A DNA stretch of 64,000 bases from Panopea generosa (lineage: Eukaryota; Mollusca; Bivalvia; Adapedonta; Hiatellidae): contig CM055905.1 of the NCBI GenBank assembly GCA_029582155.1, forward strand, positions 10,194,995 through 10,258,994. The letters are read 5' to 3'. A program made the position numbers and the translations under genes. The notes below the pieces were generated by a model, which saw only the letters and a list, made by a program, of their open reading frames with translations, made no database searches and was not told the DNA's origin. Below, in pieces: positions 11,625 through 21,429 of this stretch. Each line of letters begins with the position of its first letter. Position 1 is the stretch's first letter.

Positions 11625-12381
11625 CTGAAACAACACACACATGATGAGTAATTGTTATCAACTATGTTTTTTGTTAACAGTTAAATAACCCATAAATAAC
11701 AAATAACTCATAAACAATGTTCAAATCTCATGAAACAGATACATGTATCTTTTCCTCAAACTTAATTCATAATCAATTAATTCTTATTAAGACCAAATTT
11801 GATATACTGTTTGCTTGATCTCTCATTACCTACCCATCATAAACACTGCATACTAAAGAAAAAGCAAAAATTAGAAGATATAATTTTTATGATTATTTGT
11901 TCAAAATATTTACATATGTGAACATGTAGATCATATTTTTTTTATCTTTCCTTGGTCAATTTTTTTATATTGAAAAAAAAAACTTTTCTCTTCACAATAC
12001 CTATCCAATTTTGGAAACTAGTATCAGGAGAAACAACCAAACATTAATATGGTGACCCTTATAAAAAAACACCATATAACCCTTTGATTAAAGAGGTCAA
12101 TAAAGTCTTAAATAGATCATATACCAGTCGGAAAGATCAATGAAATGTCATTTAAGATCAAATACCATTCAGGAAGGTCAAAGAAATGTTAAATATAGCC
12201 ACTGTAAAAGACAAAGATTACATAAATTATTTGCATAAAACATCTTTATGTGCTTCTGTTTTACTGAAACAAAACATATAACTGTACATTGTATTTACTA
12301 AATAAGGGTTGTAACACCATCTAGGTCAATTGACCTGTATATATATATGTGGGTAAAAACAGGTCAAATAAAGTTACTCAC
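11625..12381. other. Intron between TRRAP exons B and C
   Basis: AT-rich DNA without recognised repeats, bounded by the donor of exon B (GTGAGT, complement of 12376-12381) and the acceptor of exon C. A short pair of related phrases (aggtcaaagaaatgtt and aagatcaatgaaatgtca, 12130-12195) suggests minor local duplication. Confidence 0.6.
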
Positions 12382-12570
12382 CATAGTAACCATGGGACTG
12401 GCAGTACACCTACACAATATTTATCAACAGCTTCTGCTAGGGTACACTTGTCATCATCATATGTCAGCAACCATAGGACCTTGGCAAAATACTTCCTGGA
12501 CTTACTCTCATTCTGATGTCGACATGCATGCAGGAAGCATGTGATGGCCGACACCCCCAAGTTTATTTAT
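12382..12570 (-). pseudogene. TRRAP exon B
   Basis: A 189-nt exon lies between acceptor TTTCTCTCAG and donor GTGAGT. The frame includes LGVSAITCFLHACRHQNESK, then SRKYFAKVLWLLTYDDDK, then LAEAVDKYCVGV and PWLLW. This matches the highly conserved TRRAP segment LGVSAITCYLHACRHQNESK, SRKYLAKVLWLLSFDDDK, LADAVDKYCIGV. The exon ends TG|, so exon C supplies the G of tryptophan, exactly as in the family. In this frame the exon opens with a TAA (12569-12567). Alternatively a five-G run (complement of 12554-12558) is one base too long; removing one base would give an open start (INKLGVS). Upstream TRRAP residues expected before it are missing from the interval to exon A. Confidence 0.9.
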
Positions 12571-12889
12571 CTGAGAGAAATGTGATCCAGACATTTTAGT
12601 CATACTTGTGTAACTTTGTTTTTTTATAATTCTGACAAACATTGTTACATTTGGTATAATGCATCAAGTACCTATCTGTACTCACCTCATTGTCCCATGG
12701 ATCCAGTCATCTGCAGGTAACACTTTACCTGCTGTTATATCTTTTGGAAACAGTCAATTATTGGTACACTTGGGATGGTGTGGATTCTGCAACCATATAT
12801 TATAGAGAGTTTGATTGTATGGGTTTTAAGTCTTTCTTTCAATGCATTTCAGTTATATAATGGCAGCTGGCATACCTCATTGTTCCTAA

Positions 12890-13385
12890 GGAATCACTAT
12901 TTGATTAACAAGTACTAAACCTTATTTCTGCAAGCCACCAGTACACATTACTTCTGTATATCCAGAGTTGAGAGATTCATGGCTGTAGAACAAAGTTCAT
13001 TACCAATCTTCATAGAGACTGTGACTGGAAGAAGACCCCTGGATTGGTAGTCAGATACATAACCAATCTTCACAGAGAGTCTGAGACTGTGACTGGAAGA
13101 AGACCCCTGGATTGGTAGTCAGATACATCACCAATCTTCATAGAGACTGTGACTGGAAAAAGACCCCTGGATTGGTAGTCAGATACATCACCAATCTTCA
13201 CAGAGACTGTGACTGGAAGAAGACCCCTGGATTGGTAGTCAGATACATCACCAATCTTCACAGACACTGTGACTGGAAGAAGACCCCTGGATTGGTAGTC
13301 AGATACATCACCAATCGTCAGAGAGACTGTGACTGGAAGGAGACCCCTGGACTGGTAGTTAGATACATTACTAATTGTTGACCTA
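12890..13385 (-). repeat. 60-bp minisatellite grown from a SINE head
   Basis: Six units of 60 bp (cccctggattggtagtcaga, tacatcaccaatcttcacag, agactgtgactggaagaaga) follow a diverged antisense SINE body (12890-13005). The unit corresponds to the tRNA-like head of the SINE seen at 48290-48585 (cccctggattgaaagtcaga, ggagactgttgccgg), with the box B segment deleted. The two overlapping reading frames (13070-13267 minus, 13112-13381 plus) exist only because 60 is divisible by three. Confidence 0.85.
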
Positions 13386-13552
13386 GCCAGGCCCAGACTA
13401 TATTTTTTTTATATTCATGAATGAATAGTGTTTTACGGAGTACCAACACATTATAGGCTATTCGACACCATCAGGAAGGAAGATTCTAGGTTAACTCTTC
13501 ATGTACAAAAACAACAAATTAACAAACAGATTAAAAAAAACACATCAACAAA

Positions 13553-13850
13553 TGATTATGCAGAATGAACCTAGAACCTTGATACCTGCAGAACTACAGA
13601 GTTTCAGCAAATTCTATTGTATTACTTAAGTTGTCACTTCCTATGACATGCATAAGCAACAATGACCCTATTCTTGCCATCACTCATATGGCTTCCTGGA
13701 TCCACGCAGGGATTGGTAATTTAACCACAATAATTATAGTGAACATGACAAAAATTGATAAAATGAACATAACAGCCATTCGGAGGATTCCTAACCACAC
13801 TGCAGAGATCTATTCTATTCTTAGCTGGAACCATACAGGCTTTTTTTTCA
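13553..13850 (-). repeat. Dispersed repeat, inverted relative to 63650-63975
   Basis: The plus strand matches the reverse complement of 63650-63975: accttgatacctgcagaact, tcagcaaattctattgtatt, gccattcggaggattcct and agctggaaccatac correspond. Both copies are diverged; the class is unknown. Confidence 0.7.
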
Positions 13851-13879
13851 GAGTAAAGTTTGTTCTCTAAACATGGACA

Positions 13880-14055
13880 GTATGTGTGTCATAATCAGTT
13901 TCCATGTCAACACTTACCTGGTCTTTGGCGGCATGTGTGTCATAATCATTTACTATAAGCTAATAAATAAATGAATATGTTTCGATGGCAACACTTCATA
14001 CTTCATTATGGGCAGCATGTTCTTCATACTCCCTTACTAACTATAAACTATATAG
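13880..14055 (-). pseudogene. Tandem fragments of TRRAP exon A 3' end plus donor
   Basis: Three related blocks (about 13880-13900, 13911-13960, 13985-14047) repeat the last part of exon A and the start of its intron. The 13918-13958 block translates on the minus strand as IVNDYDTHAAKDQ before a perfect GTAAGT donor, next to exon A's IVNHYDTHAAQDK with donor GTTAGT. The blocks also share an intronic phrase ttgccatngaaaca. This is a local duplication of an exon-intron junction, with the 13985-14047 block interrupted by the Penelope-like element. Confidence 0.7.
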
Positions 14056-14079
14056 TCGGTTACATTACCAATTTATTGA

Positions 14080-14659
14080 CCTAATATAGGTGGTCTTCTT
14101 AATAAATACTGGGACTTGTTAAAATTGTCTAAAAATGAGAGTGTTAAACAGTTACATGCATACAAACCTATTATAGCGTACAGACCTCCAAAAAATATAA
14201 AAGACATTTTGATACAATCTAAATTTACAAGCTATAACGCATGTACATTTAGTTCTGTTAAATGTAATAGGTGTAGATGCTCTCATTGTTGCAATATTGT
14301 ACAAGATTCAAGTATCTCTAGTTACGTTACTGCCGATAAGTTTGGTATACATTGTAATACTGATTGCACATCTAAAAATGTTATATATCTTATTACATGT
14401 AAAAAATGTAAAGTACAGTTTGTTGGACAACAAATCAAAATGTATCAAAACATATGAATAGTATGAAGTTTCTCGGATCAAATGTTTTCATCTAATGTTG
14501 CATTTTAACACCGATCCTCATTAAATAGATTTTTCATTTATTCCATTCAACACTGTTAGTAATAACTTTGATCGTTTGTGTAAGGAAGCTTATTGGATTC
14601 ACAAATTACAAACATTGTATCCATTTGAACTTAATGCAAAACAGCTATATGATATGTAG
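14080..14659 (+). pseudogene. Penelope-like reverse transcriptase C-terminus with GIY-YIG region
   Basis: The frame from about 14080 to 14457 contains NKYWDLLKLSKNESV, then PIIAYRPPKNIKDIL, a cysteine cluster (KCNRCRCSHCCN) and NVIYLITCKKCKVQFVGQQ. These are the thumb-to-linker region, the Cys-rich linker and the start of the GIY-YIG nuclease (here I-Y-L and the F-V-G strand) of Penelope-like proteins. The frame then stops. Coding similarity resumes in a shifted frame near 14505 (LHFNTDPH), then FSFIPFN, and finishes with EAYWIHKLQTLYPFELNAKQ before TAG at 14657-14659. The reverse transcriptase palm and fingers are absent. The element is dead: 5'-truncated, with at least one frameshift and internal stops. 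Confidence 0.85.
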
Positions 14660-14936
14660 AGATGCTTTCATTGAACAGTTATATGTACTATCGTTTGTTC
14701 CTATTTCTCTTTATTTACTACTATTTATAGGAATTTAAGCATCATTTCGCCCCGATTCTTCATGTACTTGTGTTTGCGACAATATTCTTTATGAGCCGCG
14801 TCTTGTCGCGTGTTTGGCGTCTTGATAAATAATTCTTTGAGTCAAATTTCGCGCGGCGCGGCTCATTTGTTTTTCCCGTTATTTTAACGTCACATTATGT
14901 AACGTTACTTCCGGTTTTTATATATTTAATATTCCA

Positions 14937-14960
14937 TGATTAAGGCGATAAGCCAAAACG
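14937..14960 (+). ncRNA. Decayed hammerhead ribozyme-like motif
   Basis: The sequence tgattaaggcgataagccaa followed by aacg matches the minimal hammerhead layout of Penelope-like elements: a CTGATGA-like core, a short GGC-GATA-AGCC stem-loop II, and a GAAAC-like core, here changed to AAAAC. Two core positions are altered, so self-cleavage is not expected. Hammerheads in Penelope-like elements are established knowledge; this assignment is by pattern only. Confidence 0.5.
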
Positions 14961-15063
14961 TTGGTATTAAATTTTAACTAACGTTTTTTTACGTGTTGGT
15001 GTTTTTTTTACTGTATTATTAACTATAAATTGGTAATAATGTTGTTTCAATGGCAATACTAAC

Positions 15064-15181
15064 CTTGTCTTGGGCAGCATGTGTGTCATAATGATTTACT
15101 ATAAACTGGTAATGGTGCTGTCTCCAGGTAAATATGTCACTCCAATGAGAAAGGTCACCAGATATCATTGGCAATCGATTT
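15064..15181 (-). pseudogene. TRRAP exon A
   Basis: A 118-nt exon lies between acceptor TTTTTTTTGACAG and donor GTTAGT on the minus strand. It reads NRLPMISGDLSHWSDIFTWR, then QHHYQFIVNHYDTHAAQDK. TRRAP proteins have NRLP-(2)-SDDLSHWSSIFMWRQHHYQAIV at this place. The first base completes a codon with the previous exon (an arginine in the family). The aspartate pair is reduced to G-D, otherwise the segment looks well kept. In the intact protein about 150 residues separate this exon from the start of exon B; they are not found between 12571 and 15063, which is filled with repeats. Confidence 0.85.
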
Positions 15182-15289
15182 CTGTCAAAAAAAACCCCAA
15201 TCAACTTTAGTCTTGATTAGTTTTTAAAGGTACTAGAGTTTAGATAATAACTGTATAAAGTTTTTGTCACATGTTTAAATCAATAACCT

Positions 15290-15585
15290 TGAATTGTCAT
15301 TCATCTCACTGCTGATTCAAGTGGGAAAGGTATCAGTTATTTGCACAGATGGGTATTAGAGTATTGGTCAACCTACAAGGATCCCAGGAAAGAACGGTTA
15401 GGTTAACTGATCATCTATTAGCCCTCAATACTTAAACACATTCAATCAATCCATCATATGCCTTTTAAGCCATATTTTAAACCATATCACTCAGCATGGA
15501 GACTGTAAACGGACCGGGATTCAAACTCTCAACCCCTGGATTGATAGTCAGGCATGCTATCGACTGAGCTAACTAAGCCCGACTG
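15290..15585. repeat. Two SINE pieces in opposite orientation
   Basis: 15290-15440 is a sense-strand SINE body and tail (ctgctgattcaagtgggaaa, ttaactgatcatctattagc). 15490-15585 is an antisense tRNA-like head (gggattcaaactctcaaccc, tcgactgagctaacta). Both belong to the family seen complete at 48290-48585. Confidence 0.7.
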
Positions 15586-15589
15586 ATAA

Positions 15590-16200
15590 GGTACAAATGT
15601 TGTTAATACATATTTCGATTTCATTGAAATATGACCTGACCACTGTAACATCCACGGAAGTTCAGAGTAAATCGTTCATTTTCGATGTTATGTATTTAGG
15701 CAGCTATTTAAACATTGTAGGCCCCGCTGTTTATATCAGCTTCCCATATTAAATCATTTTAAAAGATGGCTACAAAACTAAATTATTGTTGAATAGGTAA
15801 ATGGACATTATAATATAAACCTTTCATGCGTACATATAAAATGCATGATTAATAGTTTGGCAAAATGGTCTGATATTTTTAATCAGTTTTCTATACATGA
15901 CAGTTTTTTCCTCCAACTATGGTAACCATGTTCTATATTACCTTAATGACCTTTGACTGCAAAATAAATCTAGATCAATACAGCAGGCTGGTTTTGGTTT
16001 CTGCTGCAACGACATCTCAATATGGAAATGTGCTTACTTGATGACAAACAAACAATATTATAATTTAGGGCTCAGCTAAAGGAACAATGTGTTAATGATG
16101 GTATACATATTTGTTTTCATTCCATTCTGAACAGAATGCCTGTATGAATTATATAATATAATATATACATTAGTACTGATACGACCACTGTATTATCTTT
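15590..16200. other. No supported feature
   Basis: AT-rich, apparently single-copy sequence; no exon of TRRAP or other protein recognised on either strand. Confidence 0.45.
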
Positions 16201-16213
16201 GATTGAAACTATA

Positions 16214-16393
16214 CACGGTCTAACCTGAGTAAGTGGCCTCCTCTATTAAGCAGTCACTTGTCTTGAGCATTTATATTTTCTATTTCCCATTTCTATGCTT
16301 TCTCAGTAAATTAACCCATATTAAGCAACAACCTGTCTCAAAAGGCCAATTTTGCTGCTTCCCATGACTGGCTGCTTACGGGAGGTTTGACTG
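16214..16393. mobile_element. Small MITE with CAGTC(T/A)AACCT inverted ends
   Basis: The left end CACGGTCTAACC and the right end (complement CAGTCAAACC) form imperfect inverted repeats with TA on both outer sides (16212-16213 and 16394-16395), as in Tc1/mariner-type MITEs. Interior phrases (ttaagcagtcactt) recur in the fragment at 24188. Confidence 0.6.
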
Positions 16394-16560
16394 TAGATAT
16401 AACATGTGTAAACCCCACAATGACATAGACAGGCATTTTTACCATATGGAGCAGCTTTAGTAGAGGTTGAATAACTGTAGATATAACATGTGTAAGCCCC
16501 ACACTGACATAGACAAGCATTTTTACCATATGGAGCAGCTTTAGTAGAGGTTGAATAACG
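16392..16560. repeat. 84-bp direct duplication
   Basis: Two copies of tgtagatataacatgtgtaa ... gcagctttagtagaggttga start at 16392 and 16476. The 63-codon minus frame 16338-16529 spans them and is not supported as a gene. Confidence 0.85.
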
Positions 16561-17838
16561 GTCCTAAGACCAGTGGGTGGTGGTTTTAATCCTCATAAGC
16601 ACAATGTGTTGTGTCCTTGACTAAATCATTTCATCTTAAACTTATTTATTTTATATCGATCGTGAAACAAGTTTTTACAACTTAGACAAATCACGCTCAA
16701 AGTCACCATTTCATCTGTATTAATGAAATATACAACTAACCTAGAACTGGTTCTTACCAAGAAGACATAAATAAATTTGGTTTCTAGTTTGTTTCACAAT
16801 CAATGAAAACTAAATTGAATAACAACACTTAATTGATGAACATCCCAATAAAATAATATGGCTGGCCTCAACAACACTCCGGATTGTTTGACTGTTACTC
16901 AAGTTTCTACCACCGAACACAACATCACCAAGCAATGTGTACTTGCTTTTTTGTTTGTTATATTTATATTTTGTGCCTTTTTTTCTACTGTATTTCAGTT
17001 ATACAAGGACAGTCAGCACACCTGTGAGCCACTCGGCGGTTGAACAGTACTTAACACACCTTATCTCTGCAAGTCACTAACTACTTCCCCACATATTAAG
17101 AGGTGGAAAATTCACAACTGAAAAACAAAGTTCATGGCCAACACAGTAACACACATCATATGGAAAATAAAACAGGACCCCCCACCCTGATCCCTTCAAG
17201 AACCTGAGATCAAGGCCCAGTTTGGGACCCTCGGGGCATGTCCAACACCAATTGTGGATTACTATTCCCTCTTGAGCTGGCATACTCCAACAACAAGTCC
17301 CACTGGTTTAACTCCTTTGAACATCTGTAAAGTAGACAACACATTATACAGGCATACCTATAGTGACCAAGGAAACAACAAAAATTACCCTTCAGGTCAG
17401 ATGCCTAGTATAAGGGTCACACAGCAATTTCAAAGTATGTTCACATAACACTTTTCCTTAAAATAATATTGTTTCTTTTTTGAAAGTCATCCTATTTCAC
17501 AGACCTGTGGCCTTTGACAAAACAAGTTAGCTGCTTTTAAAAGGCATCCAATGGTTAGGTCTTAAAAAAGAGGTGGCAATTAGGTTTGTATGAAACATGC
17601 TTGTTTATTGATGCAAAATTTTAGTGAAGCAGCATATTTAATTTAAGAAAGATAAAAACAACTGTGTACAGGGTACTAAATACACGGGTGATAAATGTAC
17701 CAAATCCCGACCATGTTCCGGCTGACACAGCCAAATTTCGGCTGCAGGGAAAAGGCAAATGTGGTGTGCTTAATGGGAACTTTGATGTTTAAATGTAATA
17801 ACCTCAGTCATTATGTATTTCAATTTGCATATTTAAAA
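16561..17838. other. SINE-like remnants, otherwise nothing supported
   Basis: 16561-16720 resembles the SINE family of 21430-21715 in the opposite strand (aatcacgctcaaagtcacc). 16990-17180 resembles the antisense SINE body at 12850-13005 (tttcagttatac, ctctgcaagtcactaac). The remainder shows only short frames. Confidence 0.45.
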
Positions 17839-18785
17839 CAAGAAACCTCACTGGAAAGTGTCGCATGCCCCCCAAATGGTATGTTCAAAATAACAATACA
17901 CATTATAATAAGTAGCGATGCATCCATGAATATCGAGAGTAATGGACTGTTGCTTCAGACTTGACATGCAATTTCATGTTTTTTGTACATTAAAAACTGA
18001 CCTTGACCTTTGTGTAACCTTGACCTTTCCATCTGATGTAATTGTCTGGGTATTTCAACGGTTAAATGTATGTGAAACATCAATGAACGACAAAGTTACA
18101 GATCAATTGTTGGTCAATTAATAAATTGAGCCAAGTGTTTTTAAAATCCATCCATGTATGATAAAGTTAAAGGACAGACTAGGAATCTCAAACAGATTCA
18201 AAGTGTTGTCATACATACTAAAAGTGTAGCCTTTAACTTTGAGGTGAGGTCTTACTTATGACACATCGTCATGTCATCTTGATAAATTGAGCCAAATTAA
18301 AGACAAAGTCACAGACCAGACACGCAATTGTAGCAAGTATCATTAAAATCCATTTATGCATGACAAAGTGTTGTCAAACAAACTGCAAATTGTGACCTTG
18401 ACCTTTGAGATACAGGTGTGGGTCTAACTCATGACATGTCATCATGTTATGTTGATCATTTGTAGCAAGCATCATAAAAATTCATCTATGCATGACAAAG
18501 TAACAGGCCAGACACGAAATCTCACACAGACTCAAAGTGTTGTCAAACAAACTCAAATTGTGACCTTGACCTTTGAGGTACGGGTGTGGGTCTTACTCGT
18601 GACATGTCGTCATATTATGTTAATCATTTGTAGCAAGTATCAACAAAATTCATCTATGCATGACAAAGTTACAGGCTGGACACAAAATACTGGATGGAAG
18701 GACGGACGGACGGACGGACGGACGGACGCTGCGATTACTATATGCCACCTCAAAAATTTTGAGGGGGTGAGGGGGAGGGTATAAA
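17839..18785 (-). mobile_element. Pearl-like element, second copy
   Basis: The ends match those of 1512-3083: caagaaa followed by the hairpin CACT-GGAA-AGTG (17849-17860), gcatgccccccaaatggta, and at the other side the core repeats, a perfect GACG microsatellite (about 18699-18727), ctgcgattactatatgcc and a G-rich end. About four core units are present, versus about eight in the first copy. The hairpin stem is conserved while its loop differs from the first copy. Confidence 0.75.
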
Positions 18786-20627
18786 ACGGTCTAGGAAATA
18801 GACTTCCAAAATCATGCATTCAACCCCCAATTTCCAAGCATCCGTTTATTTTTTCTAAATTCTCAATTCAAACATGACAATGCTGTCTGAATGTTCAAAC
18901 TACATCAATAATGCCATTCAAATAAAAAAATGAGAATTAAGATAAGAAAAATGCAGTTTTAAAGAAGAAGAAACAAGGAATATTTAAAACCACCATTATA
19001 CGACTACTCCACTGAAGCGTATCCTGTTTTCAATGGTGGTGCTATGCCTATAAGAAACCTAAATGTTTTTATTTTCATAATGACCTATTTTCTATCAATT
19101 TGCAGTAATACTGCCAAGTTTCAGACATTAAATACTGAAACTTTTGTCAGAATACCACTTTCTACATGGTCATTACAAACAGGCGCAAGGCCGACATACA
19201 ATTTTGATATACTTGATTAATTTTACCCCCAAAAATATTTTTAACCAAATTTTAATTAAACATTTTACACCAATACAGTCTCATGACACACTGAAGACAT
19301 TATCTTACCAAAATACATTATTCAATAGAATAAGATTGCACATTTCAGTCATTCAAAATAAAAAATCTTCTAAATTTTGTGATTTTTCATGAAGTTTCAA
19401 TGTAAATATACATATATATGTTTTATTTGAGGCATAAACATGACAAAATAAGTTTTTTTTATGAAAGAAATGTCTCCTAAGTTATCATTTCAGACCATGA
19501 GTATGTAAGAAAGAGGTTATTTTACCTATAATTAAATTTTGGAAAATCCCCCCAATATCACTGAAGTCAATTTTGTTTTTTTTCTCTAGTAAATAATACC
19601 CAACGGAAGGGGCAGGGAAGCACACCCTGATTCCAATATGGTGGTGCTATGCATACAGAAAATATATTTATGTTGTATCAAGTAAAATGAACAACTGTAG
19701 CTGCTTGATTTTGTTATTATTTCCGTTGTTATGAGATCAGCATATCATAATAATTGATTAAATACATGGTTATTTAAAAATAATATATATCAACTCAGCA
19801 GGAATCTGTCATAAACGGTGATAAATCTTCAAAAAGAGGTAAGTTTCAAGACCTCACTTAAGGCATTTTTATTTCTTTTAATATTTTCTTATTAAGTAAT
19901 GCATAATGATAATTAAAACGCCACAATCAATTGTTACACGCACCGCACTAGTAAAAAAAATGGTTGGCTCAACTGGTAAATATGGCAGGGGTTTAATATC
20001 AATTGTGGTGTGTACACTCCCATAATGCACTGTTTTGTTAACACGTGATTGTGACGTTTCAATATGGCAGCACCCAGACTCAATTTCTAAAGTTTACATC
20101 GAGGGCTCGGCGCAAGAATATTCTAACTGACATTTCACAAATTCTACAGGAGGTGGAAAAAACTTTTTTTTAGTTTCAATATTGGCTTTATAATATTGTC
20201 TTTTCATATACACAACTTAAAACACCATATAAATAAACAACAATATCAGTATGTCATCAAATGTAATTAATTTTGATTTTATAACACATTTATCAAGTTG
20301 GAATAGTTTTGCCAGTGAAAAGTATCTTATTCTACAGCAATTGTTATGCAATACTATTCAAACTAAAGTTAGAATAGTCTTGCGCTAATGTTTTTTTCTA
20401 AATCCAATAATATCTTGATGCAAAAGTATTCTAACTTGAATAAGAATGCTTGTAAAATAAATATCAAGACATATATATATAAATGTGTGTTTACTTTTAT
20501 AATTAAAAAATATTACCTAAATCAGATTTTATCATATTTTTATCCAAATTGACACTTGTGGAGCATTTTCAGTTAAAAAGGGATTGCATAAAATAGCAAA
20601 TAAAACTGCTGGATATTATATTATACT
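18786..20627. other. AT-rich DNA with diverged dispersed repeats
   Basis: Two stretches (about 19010-19050 and 19615-19665) share the phrase atggtggtgctatgc. 19700-19890 is related to 26970-27175. No gene or splice context is recognised; the frame at 19144-19392 is AT-rich and motif-free. Confidence 0.45.
19700..19890 (+). repeat. Dispersed repeat, related to 26970-27175
   Basis: Shared blocks include cattgttat/ccgttgttatga, cagcatatc, ttgattaaa, ggttatttaaa-like sequence, aaacggtgataaatc/aacggcgaaaaatcg and agacc-tnayttaaggcatt. Strongly diverged, unclassified. Confidence 0.5.
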
Positions 20628-20772
20628 TATATAAGTTCTCAAGTCCATTTCCTTGAGTAGAACCAATATCAAGTGTTGGTCTTCCGAGAAAAGTCACCAT
20701 CAGGTCAAACCTGTGACCTCAGACATAAGTAGCAAACATTCTCATTCACTGCCCTCTCCACGTGACTTGCTA
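20628..20772 (-). repeat. Diverged SINE-like fragment (also at 54165-54315)
   Basis: Phrases ttatataagttctcaagtcc, cttgagtagaacca and caccatcaggtcaaacctgt align with 54165-54315 (tatataagccaccctcaagt, gggtagcacca, gccatcaggtgg). The right side looks like an antisense tRNA-type head. Confidence 0.5.
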
Positions 20773-20825
20773 TATGAAGGTTGTATTAAAGAACTTGTTT
20801 CACAATCTATGCATTTTTTGTAAAA

Positions 20826-21100
20826 CAAGAGTTGTCAGAAGACAACAAAGTTCGCACCTGGGTGTCTAAGTCCAAAAAGGGCCATAACTGTGCGAAAATG
20901 CAATCCAGAGTTATGGTTCTTGTCTGTGTGTGTTCCATTGATGATAGGTGAACACACATGTGAAGTTTCATTCACATCCAATGAGTGGTTGCATAGATAT
21001 CTTAAACTTAAACGCAAAATTTTAACTTGGGTGTCTACAGACTCCGCCACCGCCGCCAACGATGCCGGGGTCATGGCAATAGCTCTCCTTGGTATAAATG
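20826..21100 (-). mobile_element. Rolling-circle-like element with perfect terminal hairpin
   Basis: The minus strand ends with a perfect hairpin GTTGTC-TTCT-GACAAC (20831-20846) and TCTTG directly before a T run. The element contains gggccataactgtgcgaaaa and a CCGCCA-rich stretch (about 21042-21061). No coding function is seen; the two frames across it (20835-21074 minus and 20890-21111 plus) overlap each other and carry no motif. Confidence 0.6.
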
Positions 21101-21202
21101 AAGTTATGTGATAAAATGAATCTTATATTCGTGCTCATTTGAATTTATCAAACTCGTTGGGAAATATGATATAATGCTCGACAGAGCCTTGTATTTATTT
21201 TA

Positions 21203-21274
21203 CTTGAGTGCTTATTTATCACTGAATTTATTAATAATTTATTTAATAAATTCTATGATAAATAAGCACTCAAG
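21203..21274. mobile_element. 72-bp near-perfect hairpin, possible micro-MITE
   Basis: Arms CTTGAGTGCTTATTTATCA and its exact complement are extended, after a two-base mismatch, by gaatttattaa/ttaataaattc, closing on an 8-base loop (21235-21242). TA lies on both outer sides (21201-21202 and 21275-21276), fitting a Tc1/mariner-type MITE reduced to its ends. A small-RNA hairpin is an alternative. Confidence 0.6.
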
Positions 21275-21339
21275 TAAGAACCTCTATGTCTTATATACAT
21301 ACCATATTGTTCTCTCAGTGAATATTATTCATCTCCAAC

Positions 21340-21413
21340 CTCTGTTTAAAGTTGTCCTTTAATCTCTCCTTCTCACTCTGTTCCTGTCGAATCTTCATGT
21401 TCTTGTCATGCAA
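21340..21413 (-). CDS. Candidate coiled-coil exon (unidentified)
   Basis: On the minus strand, after a good acceptor (TTTATTTTCAG), a frame reads LHDKNMKIRQEQSEKERLK then DNFKQR and could end at a GTTGGA donor; read on, it stops after eight more codons. The charged heptad-like pattern suggests a coiled coil. I do not recognise the protein and see no partner exons, so it may be an orphan gene fragment. Confidence 0.35.
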
Positions 21414-21429
21414 CTGAAAATAAACATGT

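Larger units (their letters stand above)
14048..15019 (+). mobile_element. 5'-truncated Penelope-like retroelement
   Basis: A 972-bp insertion flanked by TAACTATAAA at 14038-14047 and 15020-15029. Removing it rejoins an exon A junction repeat (aactataaattggtaataa) that has an uninterrupted counterpart at 15099-15115 (actataaactggtaatgg). It contains the C-terminal coding region of a Penelope-like protein, a 3' untranslated region rich in CG, and a hammerhead-like relic near the end. Confidence 0.85.

Noticed and set aside
12700..12724. 25-nt micro-exon on the minus strand (between acceptor CCTGCAG and donor GTGAGT), possibly a scrap of the TRRAP KAWAMWGDYLE region
   Set aside because: Splice sites look good, but the match needs deletions and only a few residues agree.
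13070..13381. Repetitive reading frames on both strands
   Set aside because: Products of a 60-bp minisatellite whose period is divisible by three.
16858..17043. 61-codon plus frame with one hydrophobic segment and N-glycosylation sites
   Set aside because: Its last third lies in a SINE-like segment (from about 16998), and no promoter, splice or family evidence supports it.
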